NCBI GenBank assembly: GCA_007570785.1
Contig: ML662442.1
Coordinates: forward strand, 36,281,818-36,345,817
Direction of reading: 5' to 3'
Source: Antilocapra americana
Lineage: Eukaryota; Chordata; Mammalia; Artiodactyla; Antilocapridae
DNA: 64,000 bases
The first letter of the stretch is position 1. The number at the start of each line of letters is the position of its first letter. A program made the translations under genes and the position numbers. The notes below the pieces were generated by a model that saw only the letters and a program-made list of their open reading frames with translations, made no database searches and was not told the origin of the DNA. Below are positions 23,469 to 36,015 of the stretch, one piece after another.

Positions 23469-23723
23469 GTAGGACACACTGGGAATGGTTTTTTGTTCAG
23501 CTGCAGAGCGAATTATGAATAAATAAAGACAAGATTATTGTTTTAGCCTAATTTTTAATACTAAATTGTGTAAGTTCTAGTTATTATCATAACTCCATTA
23601 TATAAAAATTTGAAAATCAAGAAAAGTGAAAGAAAAATGCTGTAATCACTGCAGTAGATACCATTAGTATATCTGTTTATTTTCCTTTCACAGTCATTTC
23701 TCACATACATACATAGGTCTTTT

Positions 23724-23942
23724 GGGCTTCCCTACTGGCTCAGTGGTAAAGAGTCTGCCTGCCAATGCAGGCCACATGGGTTCGATTGCTGGGTTAGGAA
23801 GATCCCCTGAAGAAGGAAATGGCAACTTGCTCCAGTATTGTTTTCCTGGGAAATCCCGTGGACAGGGAAGCCTGGTGGGCTACAGTTCATGAGGTCACAA
23901 AAGAGTGGGACACGACTTAGCAATTTAAAAACAAAAAAAAAA
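23724..23942 (+). repeat. Bov-tA SINE, sense, with A-rich tail
   Basis: GGGCTTCCCTACTGGCTCAG head, GGGTTCGATTGCTGGG B-box, GAAGGAAATGGCAAC, GACACGACTTAGCAA and a final run of A. Confidence 0.92.
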
Positions 23943-24834
23943 ATACATGTCTTTATTTTTTTATGTAACTTTAATCTTACATATGTCCCATTTTTACCCA
24001 GCATTTTAACATAAATATTTTTCTGCTTTATGAGATAGTCTTTATAATCATTATGAAGTATAAAACATTTCTTTAACTTGGCATACCATAGTTTTATTTG
24101 TCTGTTTTTATGTTTTATCTATTTGGTGAGGAAGGAGGAGACGGTAGAGAAACACTAACTGTTGTTTTCTTTTGGGGGGGTGTCAGACTAAAAAATTACA
24201 TGAATTTTGAAGTTTATTCCTCAAAAGTGTTATCCTAGTTGAAGAGGGAAACAGTAGTAACATTCAGACCAAAATTAGTTTTAAAAGCATTTTTTTAATT
24301 ATGTTTTCTTTATAGTTACCAAATTTTTAATAACTTTGTCTTAAAGGCCCTGCATAAGTCTGACTAGAACAAAGTAGCATATAGTTGGAGAGGCTTAAAG
24401 GTCAAATAAAAAGTTAGTAAAACTAACCAAGATACCTCCTGAAAGGGGTTATGAAGTCAATAAAATATCCAAAGTGTTGGTAAATAGAGAAGAATTGAAG
24501 CTAGAAGATTCAAGGACAGCAAATACTTTGAACTTTGCAAAATCTTAGTATAAAAAGACAGATGCTTTTAGCTTTTCATGGAATTAATTTTTTGTAGCTT
24601 CTGTGTCCCTTGAGCAGGAATAGTGATGTTTCAGTTTTTTTCATCATTTCATTGGGGATAGGGTTCTATAGGTAGCATGAGTGGTCAGTGCACTTACTAG
24701 TTGATTAATTTGTAACAAGGTATATGACTTCAGAATAACAAATGAAACTTCCTGTCCTTTTAGAACATTGCTGAAACCATTTATGAGGTGGCATGAAACC
24801 ATAGAAAGGGCATGATTTAAGGAGGCATAGTAAA

Positions 24835-25050
24835 GAGCACTAGTGGTAAAGAGTTCATTCTACAGAAAGACTGCCTGGATTCAAACCCTGGCCAACAGGA
24901 TTTGGACATCCCAACAGGATTGGTTACTTAACCCATCGATACTTCAGTTTGTTCATCTGTAAAATGGGGATGTAATAGAACTTATCTCATAGGGTGATTG
25001 TAAAATACTAAGACCAGTGCCTGGGAATGTAATAAACATTACGTAAATGT
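24835..25050 (+). repeat. MIR SINE, sense
   Basis: A nearly full-length MIR: tRNA-like head with GACTGCCTGGATTCAAACCC, the core with TTAACCCATCGATACTTCAG, CATCTGTAAAATGGGGATG, and the end CAGTGCCTGGGAATGTAATA with AAACATTACGTAAATG. Confidence 0.9.
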
Positions 25051-25059
25051 TAAAACCTT

Positions 25060-25200
25060 TTTTAAAATTGATTTATAATATTGTGTTAGTTTCATGCAGT
25101 ATAGCACAGGAAATTATACCCATTATCTTGTAATAAACTATAATGGAATATAATCTGCAAACATACTAAATCACTATGCTGTACACTTGAAAAAATCTTT
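25060..25200. repeat. Bovine-type L1 fragment, partly inverted
   Basis: 25066-25110 reads as antisense L1 tail (TTGATTTATAATATTGTGTT) and 25135-25195 as sense (AATGGAATATAATCTGCAAA, CACTATGCTGTACACTTGA). Such 5' inversions are common products of twin-primed L1 insertion. Confidence 0.55.
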
Positions 25201-25440
25201 TAAGCATTATGTCTCTAAAATGAAGAAGAGCGGTAGGTATGGTCTTTATAATCAACTAACCCAGGTTTAGAATACTAGTTTTGTTACTACATGACCTGGG
25301 ACAAAATAAGACATTTCTGAGTCGAAACTATGATTTTTGTTTTGCACTATAGTACAAACATAATAAAGTAGCTGTATTAAAAATAAAATAATGTTAGTAA
25401 AGTTCTTGGACTCTACAGACATTCAAATACCGTTATTGTT

Positions 25441-25558
25441 GTTCAATTGCTAAGTCGTTTCTGACTTCACGACCCCATGGACTGCATGCAGCACACCAGG
25501 CTCCCTAGTCCTTCACAATCTCCTGGAGTTTGCTCAAACTCATGTCCATTGAGTCGAA
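25441..25558 (-). repeat. Short BovB 3' end, antisense
   Basis: CAATTGCTAAGTCGTTTCTG, ACGACCCCATGGACTGCATG and CATGTCCATTGAGTCGAAT match the outermost antisense BovB 3' end, 5'-truncated to about 120 bp. Confidence 0.8.
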
Positions 25559-26212
25559 TATGCTTATTATTCCAGAGCCTCTAGTCAACAACAGTCATAT
25601 ATACCCAGTGTTATATACTAGAAACATATTTTGATTTCTATTCTAGATAAAATCATCACTTAGAAACTAAACTCAGAAGTCTATATACTATAAGAGGTAC
25701 TCTTCAACTACTTCTCTATATATAGTTAATAGAATTTCATCCTGAATACAAACATCATTAATTAATGTCAACGAATTTTCAGAGAATTGTTTAGGTTAAA
25801 GTTTCTACCATTTTTTTTGCAAGAAATGACCGGTTTCATAATAAATATTTTTCATCCAAACACCAAAGAATGATGTGATATTAGGTATTCATAAAAATAG
25901 CACCAGTAATTATCATATTTAAAGAGAAAAGGATTTATTTTAAAAATACATGTGTGTGTATATATATGTTTTATTGTTAAAAATATGTACAGTTTTCAGA
26001 TACATTTATTTCACAAAATTCTTTTATAACTTAAAGAGGACAGAAAAACCTATCAAAATAATGATTATTCTTTTAAGTCTAATACAAAATAGACTGTGAA
26101 TTACATTTAATCCTTAATCTTCATCTTCATTTTTATTATTCTCATTTTCTTATGGTTTGCTTGGAAATTTGGTTTCTGTGAGTCCTGATGCAGTCTGTAT
26201 TCATTTCTATAG

Positions 26213-26331
26213 ATGACAAAATTGAGAACAGATTTGCAGCAGAAAGAGATGAGTATGGATCAGATACAATGAGTGAGATAAATATTGTTGGCCGAATTAC
26301 ACTAAATCTTTGGAGAATCATGAGAAATGAG
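26213..26331 (+). CDS. REV3L: REV3L exon (119 nt)
   Basis: Acceptor TTCTATAG, donor AATGAG|GTAAGA, phase 1 in and phase 0 out. It encodes (D)DKIENRFAAERDEYGSDTMS followed by EINIVGRITLNLWRIMRNE, part of the exonuclease-like domain. Reading frame and splice sites are intact. Confidence 0.96.
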
Positions 26332-26786
26332 GTAAGATTCTTTATCTGAAACTTGGTTTGGAAGTAAGAGATTAGATCAATATAATGATTTAATCATTAT
26401 AGAGCATTAGTATAGTTTCCTATGTAGTGTATGCTTCTTTGTGAATTACTTTTATTATACTTAAGAGTTTCAAAAACAAGTACTACTTTCTAAAATGCAA
26501 AGCTATAAAAGTACTTAACTTCGTTATTGATGATTTTTTTCCCTGTTTCTGTCTAAGCACAAATAGCATTGGCTATGTAAGTCCATAGCTGTCATAAAAT
26601 GTTGTCTTGTATGTATGGAATGTTGTATAATTTCATCACTTTTAGCTCTTAAATCATTTTACACAAGGCCAGATACACTCAACTTGGCCTTTTTAATTTA
26701 TTACAGTAAGAAAAATTTAGTGTGACATAGGAAAGAATTTTTTGAAATTAGGATATTTAAAACCTAGGTGAATTAGAATTAGAAAG

Positions 26787-26990
26787 GGACTTCCCTTGTG
26801 GCTCAGTGGTAAAGAATCCACTTGCCAATGCAAGAGACATGGGTTTGATCCCTGGGTCAGGGAGATCCCCTGGAGAAGGAAATAGCAACCCACTTTGGTA
26901 TTCTTACCTGGGAAAGACCATGGGCAGAGGAGACTAGCTGGCTATAGTCCGTGGGGTCGCAAAAGAGTCGGACACAACTTAACAACTCAA
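26787..26990 (+). repeat. Bov-tA SINE, sense
   Basis: GGACTTCCCTTGTGGCTCAG head, GGGTTTGATCCCTGGGTC, GGAGAAGGAAATAGCAACCC and GTCGGACACAACTTAACAAC end. Confidence 0.92.
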
Positions 26991-27404
26991 GAAATATTGG
27001 AAAGACAGTACTTGAAAATAGATAATAGCACATTCCAGTTGAGTCTTTGGAGACCCAGATAAGAAGTTTTGGTAATTTGAAATTATCTTACTAATATGCA
27101 GTCAGTCTTTCACCACAAATGTAAGAAGATATCTACAATAAATTGGTCTATTCTTAGATTTGGGGCTTATAATATCAGATAAAATGTTTATATTTTAAAG
27201 AGGATTCTATTCTTCAACTACTTCCTTTTGAAACTACATTCTATTTCTATTGTACACTTATTATTTGTTGTGATCTTTTCTGGCTCTTCTAGGTTTATAT
27301 TAAAAATTTCCAGGCATGTTCTCTGCAATTCTTTTGGGACCTATCAAACAGTAATTCTTCCAGATAAGGAAATGTACTCTTTATATCAAATTTAGGTATT
27401 CTTG

Positions 27405-27766
27405 ATTTTAAAAATAATTTTATTTATTCATTCATTTATTTATGGCTGTGCTGGATCTTCTTTGCTGCTCGAGCTTTTCTCTAGTTGCTGTGAGTGTGGG
27501 CTACTCTCTAGTTGAGGTGGGAGGCCTCGTCATTATGGTCGCCCATTGCAGAGCATGGGCTCTAGGGCACAAAGCCTTCGGTAGTTGTGGCATGTGGGCT
27601 CAGTAGTTGCGGCTCCCAGGCTCTCAAGCACAAGCTCAGTAGTTGTGGCACACAGGCTTAGTTGCTCTGTAGCATATGGGATCTTCCCGGACCAGGGACG
27701 AACTTGTGTCTCCTGCATTAGCAGGCAGATTTTTTTTTTTTTACCACTGAGCCACCAGGAAAGCCT
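27405..27766 (-). repeat. CHR-type (tRNA-derived) SINE, antisense
   Basis: Reads from an A/T-rich tail complement (TTATTTATTCATTCATTTAT) through GGCTGTGCTGGATCTTC and CAGTAGTTG repeats to the tRNA-like head at the right end (CTGAGCCACCAGGAAAGCC). This is the layout of the cetartiodactyl CHR-2 family. The 93- and 81-codon frames here are repeat sequence. Confidence 0.88.
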
Positions 27767-27925
27767 TCCCATTTTTATTTTCTCTCTGCACCCTAGACCT
27801 GAAGTTATGCTCACATTTTATCTGATTTGAAAATGTACCATATATTTATCTACTTGATAATTTTATCCTGTTGTTTCTTCTTAAAATATTGTCAGCATGA
27901 TAATGCCCCAGTGATTTCAAAAATA

Positions 27926-28148
27926 CAACTGACCCTCAAACAATATAGCTTTGAACTGAACAGATCCACTTATTGGCGAATTTTTTTCCCCAATTAATAC
28001 ATACTACAGTATTACACAATCTACAGGCTGGTTGAATCTGCAATGCAGATATGCAGACATGAAGAGTTGACTGTAAAGTTATACACAGATTTTTCAACTG
28101 CATTAGGGTCAGTGCCCCTAATCCCTGTATTGTTCAAAGGTCAACTGC
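27926..28148 (+). mobile_element. Tigger-like non-autonomous DNA transposon
   Basis: About 220 bp with inverted ends: CAACTGACCCTCAAACAAT at the left and TTGTTCAAAGGTCAACTG at the right, and an internally symmetrical body (GATCCACTTATTGG, AAGTTATACACAGATTTTTC). This matches the mammalian pogo/Tigger-derived elements of the MER28/Tigger2 kind. A TA precedes the left end; the right-hand TA has changed. Confidence 0.75.
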
Positions 28149-29552
28149 AGTTCCTAGTAACACAGCATAGGATATGGAAGGTACAGAGATTATGATGAAT
28201 TTGTTTTGTATATTCTATTATATATTTTAAACTTAAGTCTCTGATATTGCCTGGAATGAACACTAAGTATATAAACACAAAATTAAATTATTAAGTCTTA
28301 GTTTTAGGCATCTTTTCATTTCTGAAGATCCAAAAGGCAGCTCTAACAATTATCAACTATTAGCTTAAAAATCACAGTTTAAAGAGTAAGTATTTTTTCA
28401 AAGTTCAGGGCTTTCTTTAGTCCTTATGGAAAATTCAAGGTCAAGGGCTTTCTCTAATTCTAGGCTGAATATATAACATCTCTGCTCTCTTTTTGTATTT
28501 GTGAAGAACAACTGTGAGAAAGTTATGAGAAGGGTAATTTATCCCGGTCTCCCCGACCTTTCCCAGATGAGCCAAATTACATTATCACTGTTTTTTCTAG
28601 CCCAAAGTACTCCTGGCAATTTGGAAATTTCCATGAAATTCTGAGTACACTTGTGGGAAATATTGTCTTGTATCTCAAGTTGTACAGAACTTTAAGGGTT
28701 ATAATTTTGGCCCTAAGAATTTCTTTATATTAGAAGCCCTTAGACTATTTTTTCTGGGTTTAAACAGTTCCAGAAGCTCCTTTTTATCTTTATTTCTTTG
28801 TATCTCCCTATGACACTCAGCTATTTCTAACTCTATTATTATTTCTTTAATCTTTATATTTGTTTTTAATATATTCTTTGTTAAAAATAATTTATATTTT
28901 CTATTTAAAAAAAACAGAAGAGTTTGTAAAATGAAAGTGAAATCCCCTTGTTCTTTCTAGGACACCTCAACAACTGTTGCACCACCCAGGTACAATTTAT
29001 AGCTGAATGGATATCTTTTTTTAAGGTGTTACTTTGGATTTAAAATATATTTTATTTTTTTAAAATACTATTACTAATTTTCACTGTGCTACATAACTTT
29101 AACATAAAATTACTGCTATTCCCTCTAGACTCTGAATCCTCAGTAAAAAAGTGCCTCTTAATAGTGCTCGTGATATACTTGTTGACAGCTTGAATGAAAG
29201 AATACATGACTCTTCCCCCAAAGGGCTTTATTTAGAGACCTTCTAGGTAGCAACTTAATCTAGGCTTTTCAAGAATTTGCAAAGTAGGTTGGAAATAGAT
29301 CAGTTTCAGCAAATATTTAACTGATTCAGTTCAACAGATATTACAGAACGCCATCTCTAGTGCACAGATCTGGGCAGATCTGTTCCAGATTTAGATCAAG
29401 TTAAGTTTTATATCAAATTAAGATTAAGGGTATAGCAGTTTCCTCTATTTTAGCAGGCAGGGAGCCAGACTGTCATTGCAGATGTTGTTAGGTGGGTAAA
29501 TGTGAGGATGAGAGGTTGTGTAAGCACTCCTCTTGTTGCTTCCGTTTTTTTC

Positions 29553-29823
29553 CTAATAATTTTTAAAATTTTATTTATTATTGGTTGTGCTGGGTCTTTG
29601 TTGCTGCTTGAGCTTTTCTCTAGTTGCAGCGAGCAGGGGTTACTTTTGATTGTGGCATGCACATTTCTCGTGGTGGCATCTCCTTGTGGAGCACAGGCTC
29701 AGTAGTTGTGGTGCGTGGAATTAGTTGCGCCACAGCATGTGGGTTCTCCCCAGGTCAGGGATCAAACCCATGACTCCTGCATTGGCAGGCAAATTCTTTA
29801 CTACTGAGCCACAAGGGAAGCCC
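29553..29823 (-). repeat. CHR-type SINE, antisense
   Basis: ATTTTATTTATTATTGGTTG, GTGCTGGGTCTTTGTTGCTG, TTCTCTAGTTGCAGCGAGC and, at the right end, the tRNA-like head ACTGAGCCACAAGGGAAGCC. Confidence 0.88.
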
Positions 29824-31455
29824 CTGTTTCAGTTTTCTCTGTGAAATAAGCAGCACTGTTTTCAGCCGAGAGTGAGCAGTGTGGAGGGGCTCTTTGGGTT
29901 TGAAGAGAGAAGTGTCATCTAGGGGAATTCGAGAGTGGTTAATTAAGAAAATATAGAAGCTAGGCATTGACTACCCAATTGAGATTTGCATCAGGAAAGT
30001 AAAGTGATACCTGCCAACTGTGTTCAGATTCACAGATACAAGTGTAGAGTAACAGAGGTTTAGATTTGAGCACTGCTTGCAGGCAGAGAATTATGGCTTT
30101 ACTAAAATTGAATTAATTACAAAGGAAGCAGAAGGGGGCAGAGAACCAAATATTAGTGTGAGGTTAGGGTTATGATAATTGACTGTGAAATTGAGCTAGG
30201 TTAGGAGCAAAGAGGTCAAGGCACCAAGGGGAGTAAACCAGAAGGAGACAATGTTAAGAGGATGGGTTGCATGAAATTATGGAGAGGATACAATTACAGG
30301 TCTCAGAGAACGATCATTGGGTTGGTTAAGGTGATACAGAGGCATTGATGTGATTTTATCTCAGAGACTTGTCTCCTGGTCATGGTGTAGAAGGGGAGAA
30401 GACCAGAGGTAAGGAAACCAGTGAGAACATTATTGTAGTACCTCAAATGAAAGTTGACAGTGATATCAGGATTCACAGAAGTTTAGAGAGTATACAAAAA
30501 TGGGGTGTAGAAAAAGATGAAGAGGAAGATGTGTCGAGAATGATTATCAGGATCCTGGCATAGATGGTTTAAGATCACGTTTGGATGAAGATTAAGATAA
30601 TGAGCATGAGGTATCAGTCATATATCCATGTAAATATACTCAGCAGACATTTAAGTGGGAAAGTCCCAATTGTGGGGTAGAGTCTGGATGAGAGGTATAG
30701 CCTTGGCAGTCATGTTAGAGTGTGGATGAGCTCACCAAGAAATAAGTGGAGAGAGCCAGCAGCGTTGAGGCAAGCACAACATTTTTGTGAATGAAAACAT
30801 TTTGAGAAACAGAGGAATCAGATGCTAAGGAGGAGAAGTCAGATAATAAGTTCTCTGAGGACAGAGAGCATGTTTGAAATGAGTGTGGGGGCGGGCAGTG
30901 ATGTGTGTGTATACACATATCTCCCATATATATGGTTTTGATAGACCACTTGTCACTGACCCTACAGGCACATAAGAGCCAAATGAGACATAAATGATAT
31001 ATACATTTAGAGGAAAGACAGATCACTGTTGAGTCTTGGTGAGGAGTGAGTGGGAAGGAGGTACAGAGATGTTCCTGCTGTCAAAGAACACTCTGGGAGA
31101 TAGAATTGTCACCAATAACTGGTGTGTAGTAGGGTGCAGAGTAAGCAGCTGTAATGAAAGAATACCACCCAGCAATGAAGAATGATAGAATATTGTTACA
31201 TTGAACAGCTATTGAATCTAAAAGGTAATTTTGACCAAAATAAACCAGATAAATAATAGTACATGTTAAACATTTCCATTTAAAGTATGGAAATATGAAG
31301 TTTTAAAATGAGCAAGCCTAGTCTATAACTTTGGTGAGTATTGAATGGGAAAGGGCACAAGGCAGTCTTCCAGTGTCCTAGAAATTTTCTTGTCTATGTG
31401 GTAGTTACATGGATGTATACATACATTAAAATTCATGGGTTCACTATAAATTTGT

Positions 31456-32318
31456 GTTCAGTTCAGTTCAGTCGCTCAGTCGTGTCTGACTCTTTGTCAC
31501 CCCATGGACTGCAGCATGCCAGGCTTCCCTGTCCATCACCAACTCCCAGAGCTTGCTCAAACTCATGTCCATTGAGTCGGTGATGCCATACAACCTTCTC
31601 ATCCTCTGTCGTCCCCTCCTCCTCCCACCTTCGATCTTTCCCAGCATCAGGATCTTTTCAGATGAGTCAGCTCTTGGCATCAGGTGGCCAAAGTATTAGA
31701 GTTTCAGCTTTAGCATCAGTCCTTCCAATGAATATTCAGGACTGATCTCCTTTAGGATGGACTGGTTGGATCTCCTTGGATTCCAAGGGACTCTCAAGAG
31801 TCTTCTCCAACACCACAATTCAAAAGCATCAATTCTTTGGCTCTCAGCTTTCTTCACCGTCCAACTCTCACATCCATATATGACTACTGGAAAAACCATA
31901 GCTTTGATTAGATGGACCTTTGTCGGCAAAGTAATGTCTCTGCTTTTGAATATGCTGTCTAGGTTGGTCATAACTTTTCTTACAAGGAGCAAGTGTCTTT
32001 TAATTTCATGGCTGCAGTCACCATCTGCAGTGATTTTGGAGCCCAAAAAAGTCTGTCACTCTTTCAATTGTTCCGTCATCTATTTACCATGAAGTGATGG
32101 GACCAGATGCCATGATCTTACTTTTCTGAATGTTGAGGTTTAAGCCAACTTTTTCACTCTCCTCTTTCACTTTCATCAAGAGGCTCTTTAGCTCTTCTTT
32201 GCTTTCTGCCATAGGGTGGTGTCATCTACATATTTGAGGTTATTGATATTTCTCCTGGCAATCTTGATTCCAGCTTTTGCTTCATCCAGCCTGGCAATTC
32301 TGTATAAAGTTTATGTCA
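31456..32318 (-). repeat. BovB LINE 3' part (about 860 bp), antisense
   Basis: The left end has the TTCAG-type tail and GTCGCTCAGTCGTGTCTGAC. On the lower strand a frame reads DGDCSHEIKRHLLLVRKVMT and VIYGCESWTVKKAESQRIDA, which are the RTE ORF C-terminal segments. It is 5'-truncated near 32318. The 116-codon frame (31696-32046, minus) is a relic of that ORF and not a host gene. Confidence 0.93.
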
Positions 32319-34110
32319 ATCAGAACTTTTAATTGAAGACTCTGGGGAAGTGAGGAACAACTGAGGGAGTAAGGTGATAGGATTATAGGGCCCAGGCACT
32401 TCCTCATGTCTCCTTCCACTTTGTCCCTTTCCTCTTTATTTCCTGGCTCCCCTGTAGTGATTCTCCGATTGCCTCTCCCCATTATGAGGAATTTGCTTCT
32501 GAAGTGACTAACCATTGTGTGTTGCACATTGTCTCTATGAATCGAAAAGTGTAACCATACCTCTTATCAGCCGATTGCTTTATCAGTAAATAAATGGCCA
32601 AGGACTACAACACTTTCTTCCTTTATATTAGTTCTGGCTTTGATCTGTTGTACATAGTACATTATTCCAATGTTTAACGCACTTAGTTTGCCTTTTAAAA
32701 CAAATAAACTCCTAATTCTTACTTTTGGATTCATATGTCAACTCGTAGAGTAAACCACTGTAAAGATTGGAAACATTCCAGGTATCTTAATTTTAGACTT
32801 CATGTTTCTTTCCTTATTTTACTTATAGCTGGGATTATAGCTGAGCATTTGTATGCTTCTGTGATACTAATAAAACCCAAAGTAGAGTGGGTGTTACAAG
32901 GTTATAATATTTTAGCCTTAATCCAATTTATGAAATAAACTATTTTATCTATTTTAATCTATTTGAAATAAAATCAACTCAGAACATAGGTCTGCCATCT
33001 GCCTCAGGTATTACAGACCAGTTTCCAAAATTGTATTTAAGTGCAGTTTGAGATCACAGAATCTCCCAGTTAATCCTTATAGATGATCTTACATGGCAGA
33101 CTTCAAGTCTTCCCACAATGAAAGAGCTGCAAGGTGATCTTTTCTGGAGAGATTTTTTTGCTTGTTTTAATGATGATGTATACTCTAGCAGAAGTATTGG
33201 TTTGGGCTGAAGTGCTGTACTCTGTATTAGGTAATCATGTAACTACCTGAGGTCAGATATTTGGTTCCATTTTCTATGAAACTAAATAGAAAACATTTTT
33301 AAACTAAATTAAAATATTCATTAACATGTAGAAGAGTCATTCAAGTATGGGGATTTGATAATGAGTTATTCATTTATTTTTGAGGGAAGTACTCCTTTTC
33401 ATTTACAGTGAAATAACTGTCTGTCTAGATTGCTGTGTCTTGTAGGTGTTTATGAGAGATCATATAGCTAGAGGTATGTTTTTATGAATTTGGACCCTTT
33501 TCCAATATTCTTTTCCCAGTAACACAGCTTTTCACTTACATATTTTGAAGATAAACACTTCTGCCATTTCTTTTTAATCTTTTGCTTTGGGGATGAAGTT
33601 AAGTGACTGTATAATGTCCATGTATTGGGTCTTAGTACTGAGTTATTCTTGGGAGCAGGATGAATGCCTGTCGTTAACTAGGTAACTCATTCTTGAATCT
33701 GTGGGAGCATGTTAATCAGCATGTCATCCAGGACCAAAAAGTAAGTATGGAAAGAACAAAAAATAACTTGCTTGACAATAATCTGCTTGTCAGTATTTGT
33801 ATTGGCATAGATATAAACAGAAGTGATAAGAACTGGGATCTCTAAAGTAAGTATTATATGTCCAAGTTGAATCTTATAGGTCTGATTATTTTTCTAATTA
33901 AATGTTAATTTATTATAAACATTTCTGTCCAGTAGGCTGTGTCTACATAATTTTAAATTAATTGTGATTAAATTGTAACAGATTATTTTTACAAGTAGCT
34001 TTCATATCACATGAAAAGTTAGAAATATTTAGAATCTTTTAGAAACAAATTTGCATGTAAGTATGAGTGTTATTATAATGGAGTTTTTCGTTTTTTTTTT
34101 TTTTTCCTAG

Positions 34111-34229
34111 GTGGCTCTAAATAACTACACCTTTGAAAATGTGAGCTTTCATGTTCTTCATCAGCGTTTTCCCCTCTTTACTTTACGAGTCTTATCAGAT
34201 TGGTTTGATAACAAGACAGATCTATACAG
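34111..34229 (+). CDS. REV3L: REV3L exon (119 nt)
   Basis: Phase 0 in, two bases out, between TTTTTCCTAG and TATACAG|GTAATG. It encodes VALNNYTFENVSFHVLHQRF and PLFTLRVLSDWFDNKTDLY. Belongs to the exonuclease-like to palm connection of family-B polymerases. Confidence 0.96.
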
Positions 34230-34276
34230 GTAATGTTTTATAACTCTGAAGAGGATAATATCTCTTTTTAAAAATC

Positions 34277-34598
34277 AGTAGTGAAAGTGGAAGTCAGTCA
34301 GTTGTGTTCAACTCTTTGCGACCCCATGGAACACACAGTCCATGGAATTCTCCAGGCCAGAATACTGGAGTGGGGTAGCTATTCCCTTCTCCAGGGGATC
34401 TTCCCAACCCAGGGATCAAACCCAGGTCTCCTGCATTGCAGGTGCATTCTTTACCAGCTCAGCCAGAAGGGAAGCCCAAGAACACTGGGGTGGGTAGCCT
34501 ATCCCTTCTCCAGCGAATCTTCGTGACCCAAGAATCAGACTGGGGTCTCGACTGCATTGTAGGTGGATTCTTTACCAACTGAGTTATCAGGGATGCCC
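34277..34598 (-). repeat. Compound Bov-tA SINE with a second tRNA-like head, antisense
   Basis: An antisense Bov-tA ends at GGGAAGCCC near 34479, and directly joined to it is a second partial unit (GGGTAGCCTATCCCTTCTCC ... ACTGAGTTATCAGGGATGCC). The copy at 44336-44644 has the same arrangement. Confidence 0.85.
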
Positions 34599-34609
34599 TA
34601 TTACTGGAG

Positions 34610-35145
34610 TAAAATGTATATACACTAAAAAGTGCACATTTAAAGTATATTGTACAATGACTTTGAAAAATGTATATACCCTGTAACCACTACCCCAGTC
34701 AAGATAAAGAACATTTCTAAAACCTAGAAAATTCCCATATACAGCTCTGTCATTAATCTGACTATTCCTTAACCACCCACATAAGTACAAATTGAATCTC
34801 TATTACTGTAGATTAGTTTTGCAGTTTTAGAACTTTGTATTATCAGAATTATTTACAGACTACCCTTTTGTGTCTGTCTTCTTTTAAGAAACTCAGCATG
34901 TTTTTTGAGATTCAGCCATGTTGCACATACCAGAGTTTGTTCCTATTTATATTACAAAATAATATTCATTTGTATGAGGATACCACAGTTTACCCAGTCA
35001 CCTGCTGAGGGACAGTTGAGTTGTTTCTGGTTTGAGGCTATTGTGAATAAAACTGTATGCATACGTTTTCATTTCTCTAGGAATGAAATTGCCAGGTCAT
35101 GTGATTAGCACGTTTAACCTTTTAAGAAACTGCTGAATTGTTTTC
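34610..35145 (-). repeat. Old L1 3' end, antisense
   Basis: AAGATAAAGAACATTTCTAA, GAGATTCAGCCATGTTGCAC, GGATACCACAGTTTACCCAG and TTTCATTTCTCTAGGAATG keep the order of the antisense end of L1 ORF2 and its 3' UTR in mammalian L1M copies. Confidence 0.75.
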
Positions 35146-36015
35146 TTTGCAGTTCTTCTAGTGCAAGACTGCAAGAAACAGATTCTCTCAGCCTGTATTT
35201 ATCAGAAAATGTCTTCATCTCACCCTTGTCATTTGAATGATATTTTCACTAATTCTGGAGTTAAGAGTTCTTTTTCTTTCACTGCTGTGAAGATTTTATT
35301 CCCTTTTCCTGTGGCCTTCATTATTTCTGTTGAGGAATCAACAGTCTTTCTCCTTTTTCCAGTGTATGGAAAAGTCAGGCTTAATGAGGCTGGCTGCTGC
35401 TGCTGTTACTCTGTGTAAGGCTCAGGGTGGAGACGGGGGATTAGTCACTTCCTCAGGCCCAGAGTCAGTCTTTGAGAGTTCCTGTTCTCTAGGTCCTGGG
35501 GATGAGGCTTCTTCAGCATTCCTGCTTGTCCCATGATGGCGATGGACCTCCTCTTTGCATCACTGTCAGGTCCTGGTCCAAGCAGGTTTCCTGACTCCCC
35601 CGCAGAGGAAAGTGGCTTGCGCTTCTACTCCTGCCCCCGCAGCTCCTCTGCCTGAGCTGTAGTGGGGGTGTTAGACGACCGCTGCGTGTTACGTGGTGCA
35701 GGCCCCTGCCCTCCCTCTAGTGCAGCTTTCGCTTCCAGCCTTCTCCCAGCCACAGACATCTTTGGTATCTTCTTTTCTCAAAGAGAGTGAATCTCTGCAT
35801 AAACCCTAAGGGTTGGAGAGTTTCCTCCTGGTCCCACAGCAGCTCAAGGTTTCATTTCTGTGTACCATGCCCTAGTGTCTAGGGCTTCCAGTGATTCTAA
35901 ATAGTCATGCTGGCTCATGCATGACCTTCAAGAATTTAATAACACGTTAACTGTTTCCTTCTTACCTGCTTTTATGACAGTTGCCTCTCTCTCCTGTTCT
36001 CTGCCAAAGATGAAA

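Larger units (their letters stand above)
23469..26212 (+). other. REV3L: Intron 7 of the window
   Basis: GTAGGA donor, TTTCTATAG acceptor, phase 1. It holds a Bov-tA inserted in an old LINE-like stretch (about 23570-24100), a MIR, a bovine-type L1 fragment and a short BovB tail. 24100-24830 and 25560-26212 show nothing I can assign. Confidence 0.85.
26332..34110 (+). other. REV3L: Intron 8 of the window
   Basis: GTAAGA donor; the acceptor CCTAG follows a run of more than 20 pyrimidines. It contains Bov-tA, two CHR SINEs, a Tigger-like element and a BovB. 28150-29550 and 32320-34080 show no clear feature. 29824-31450 is G/A-rich and may be a very old LINE or LTR relic that I cannot assign. 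Confidence 0.85.

Noticed and set aside
31696..32046. 116-codon minus-strand frame resembling an RTE protein
   Set aside because: Relic of the BovB ORF in an antisense copy, truncated at the 5' side.
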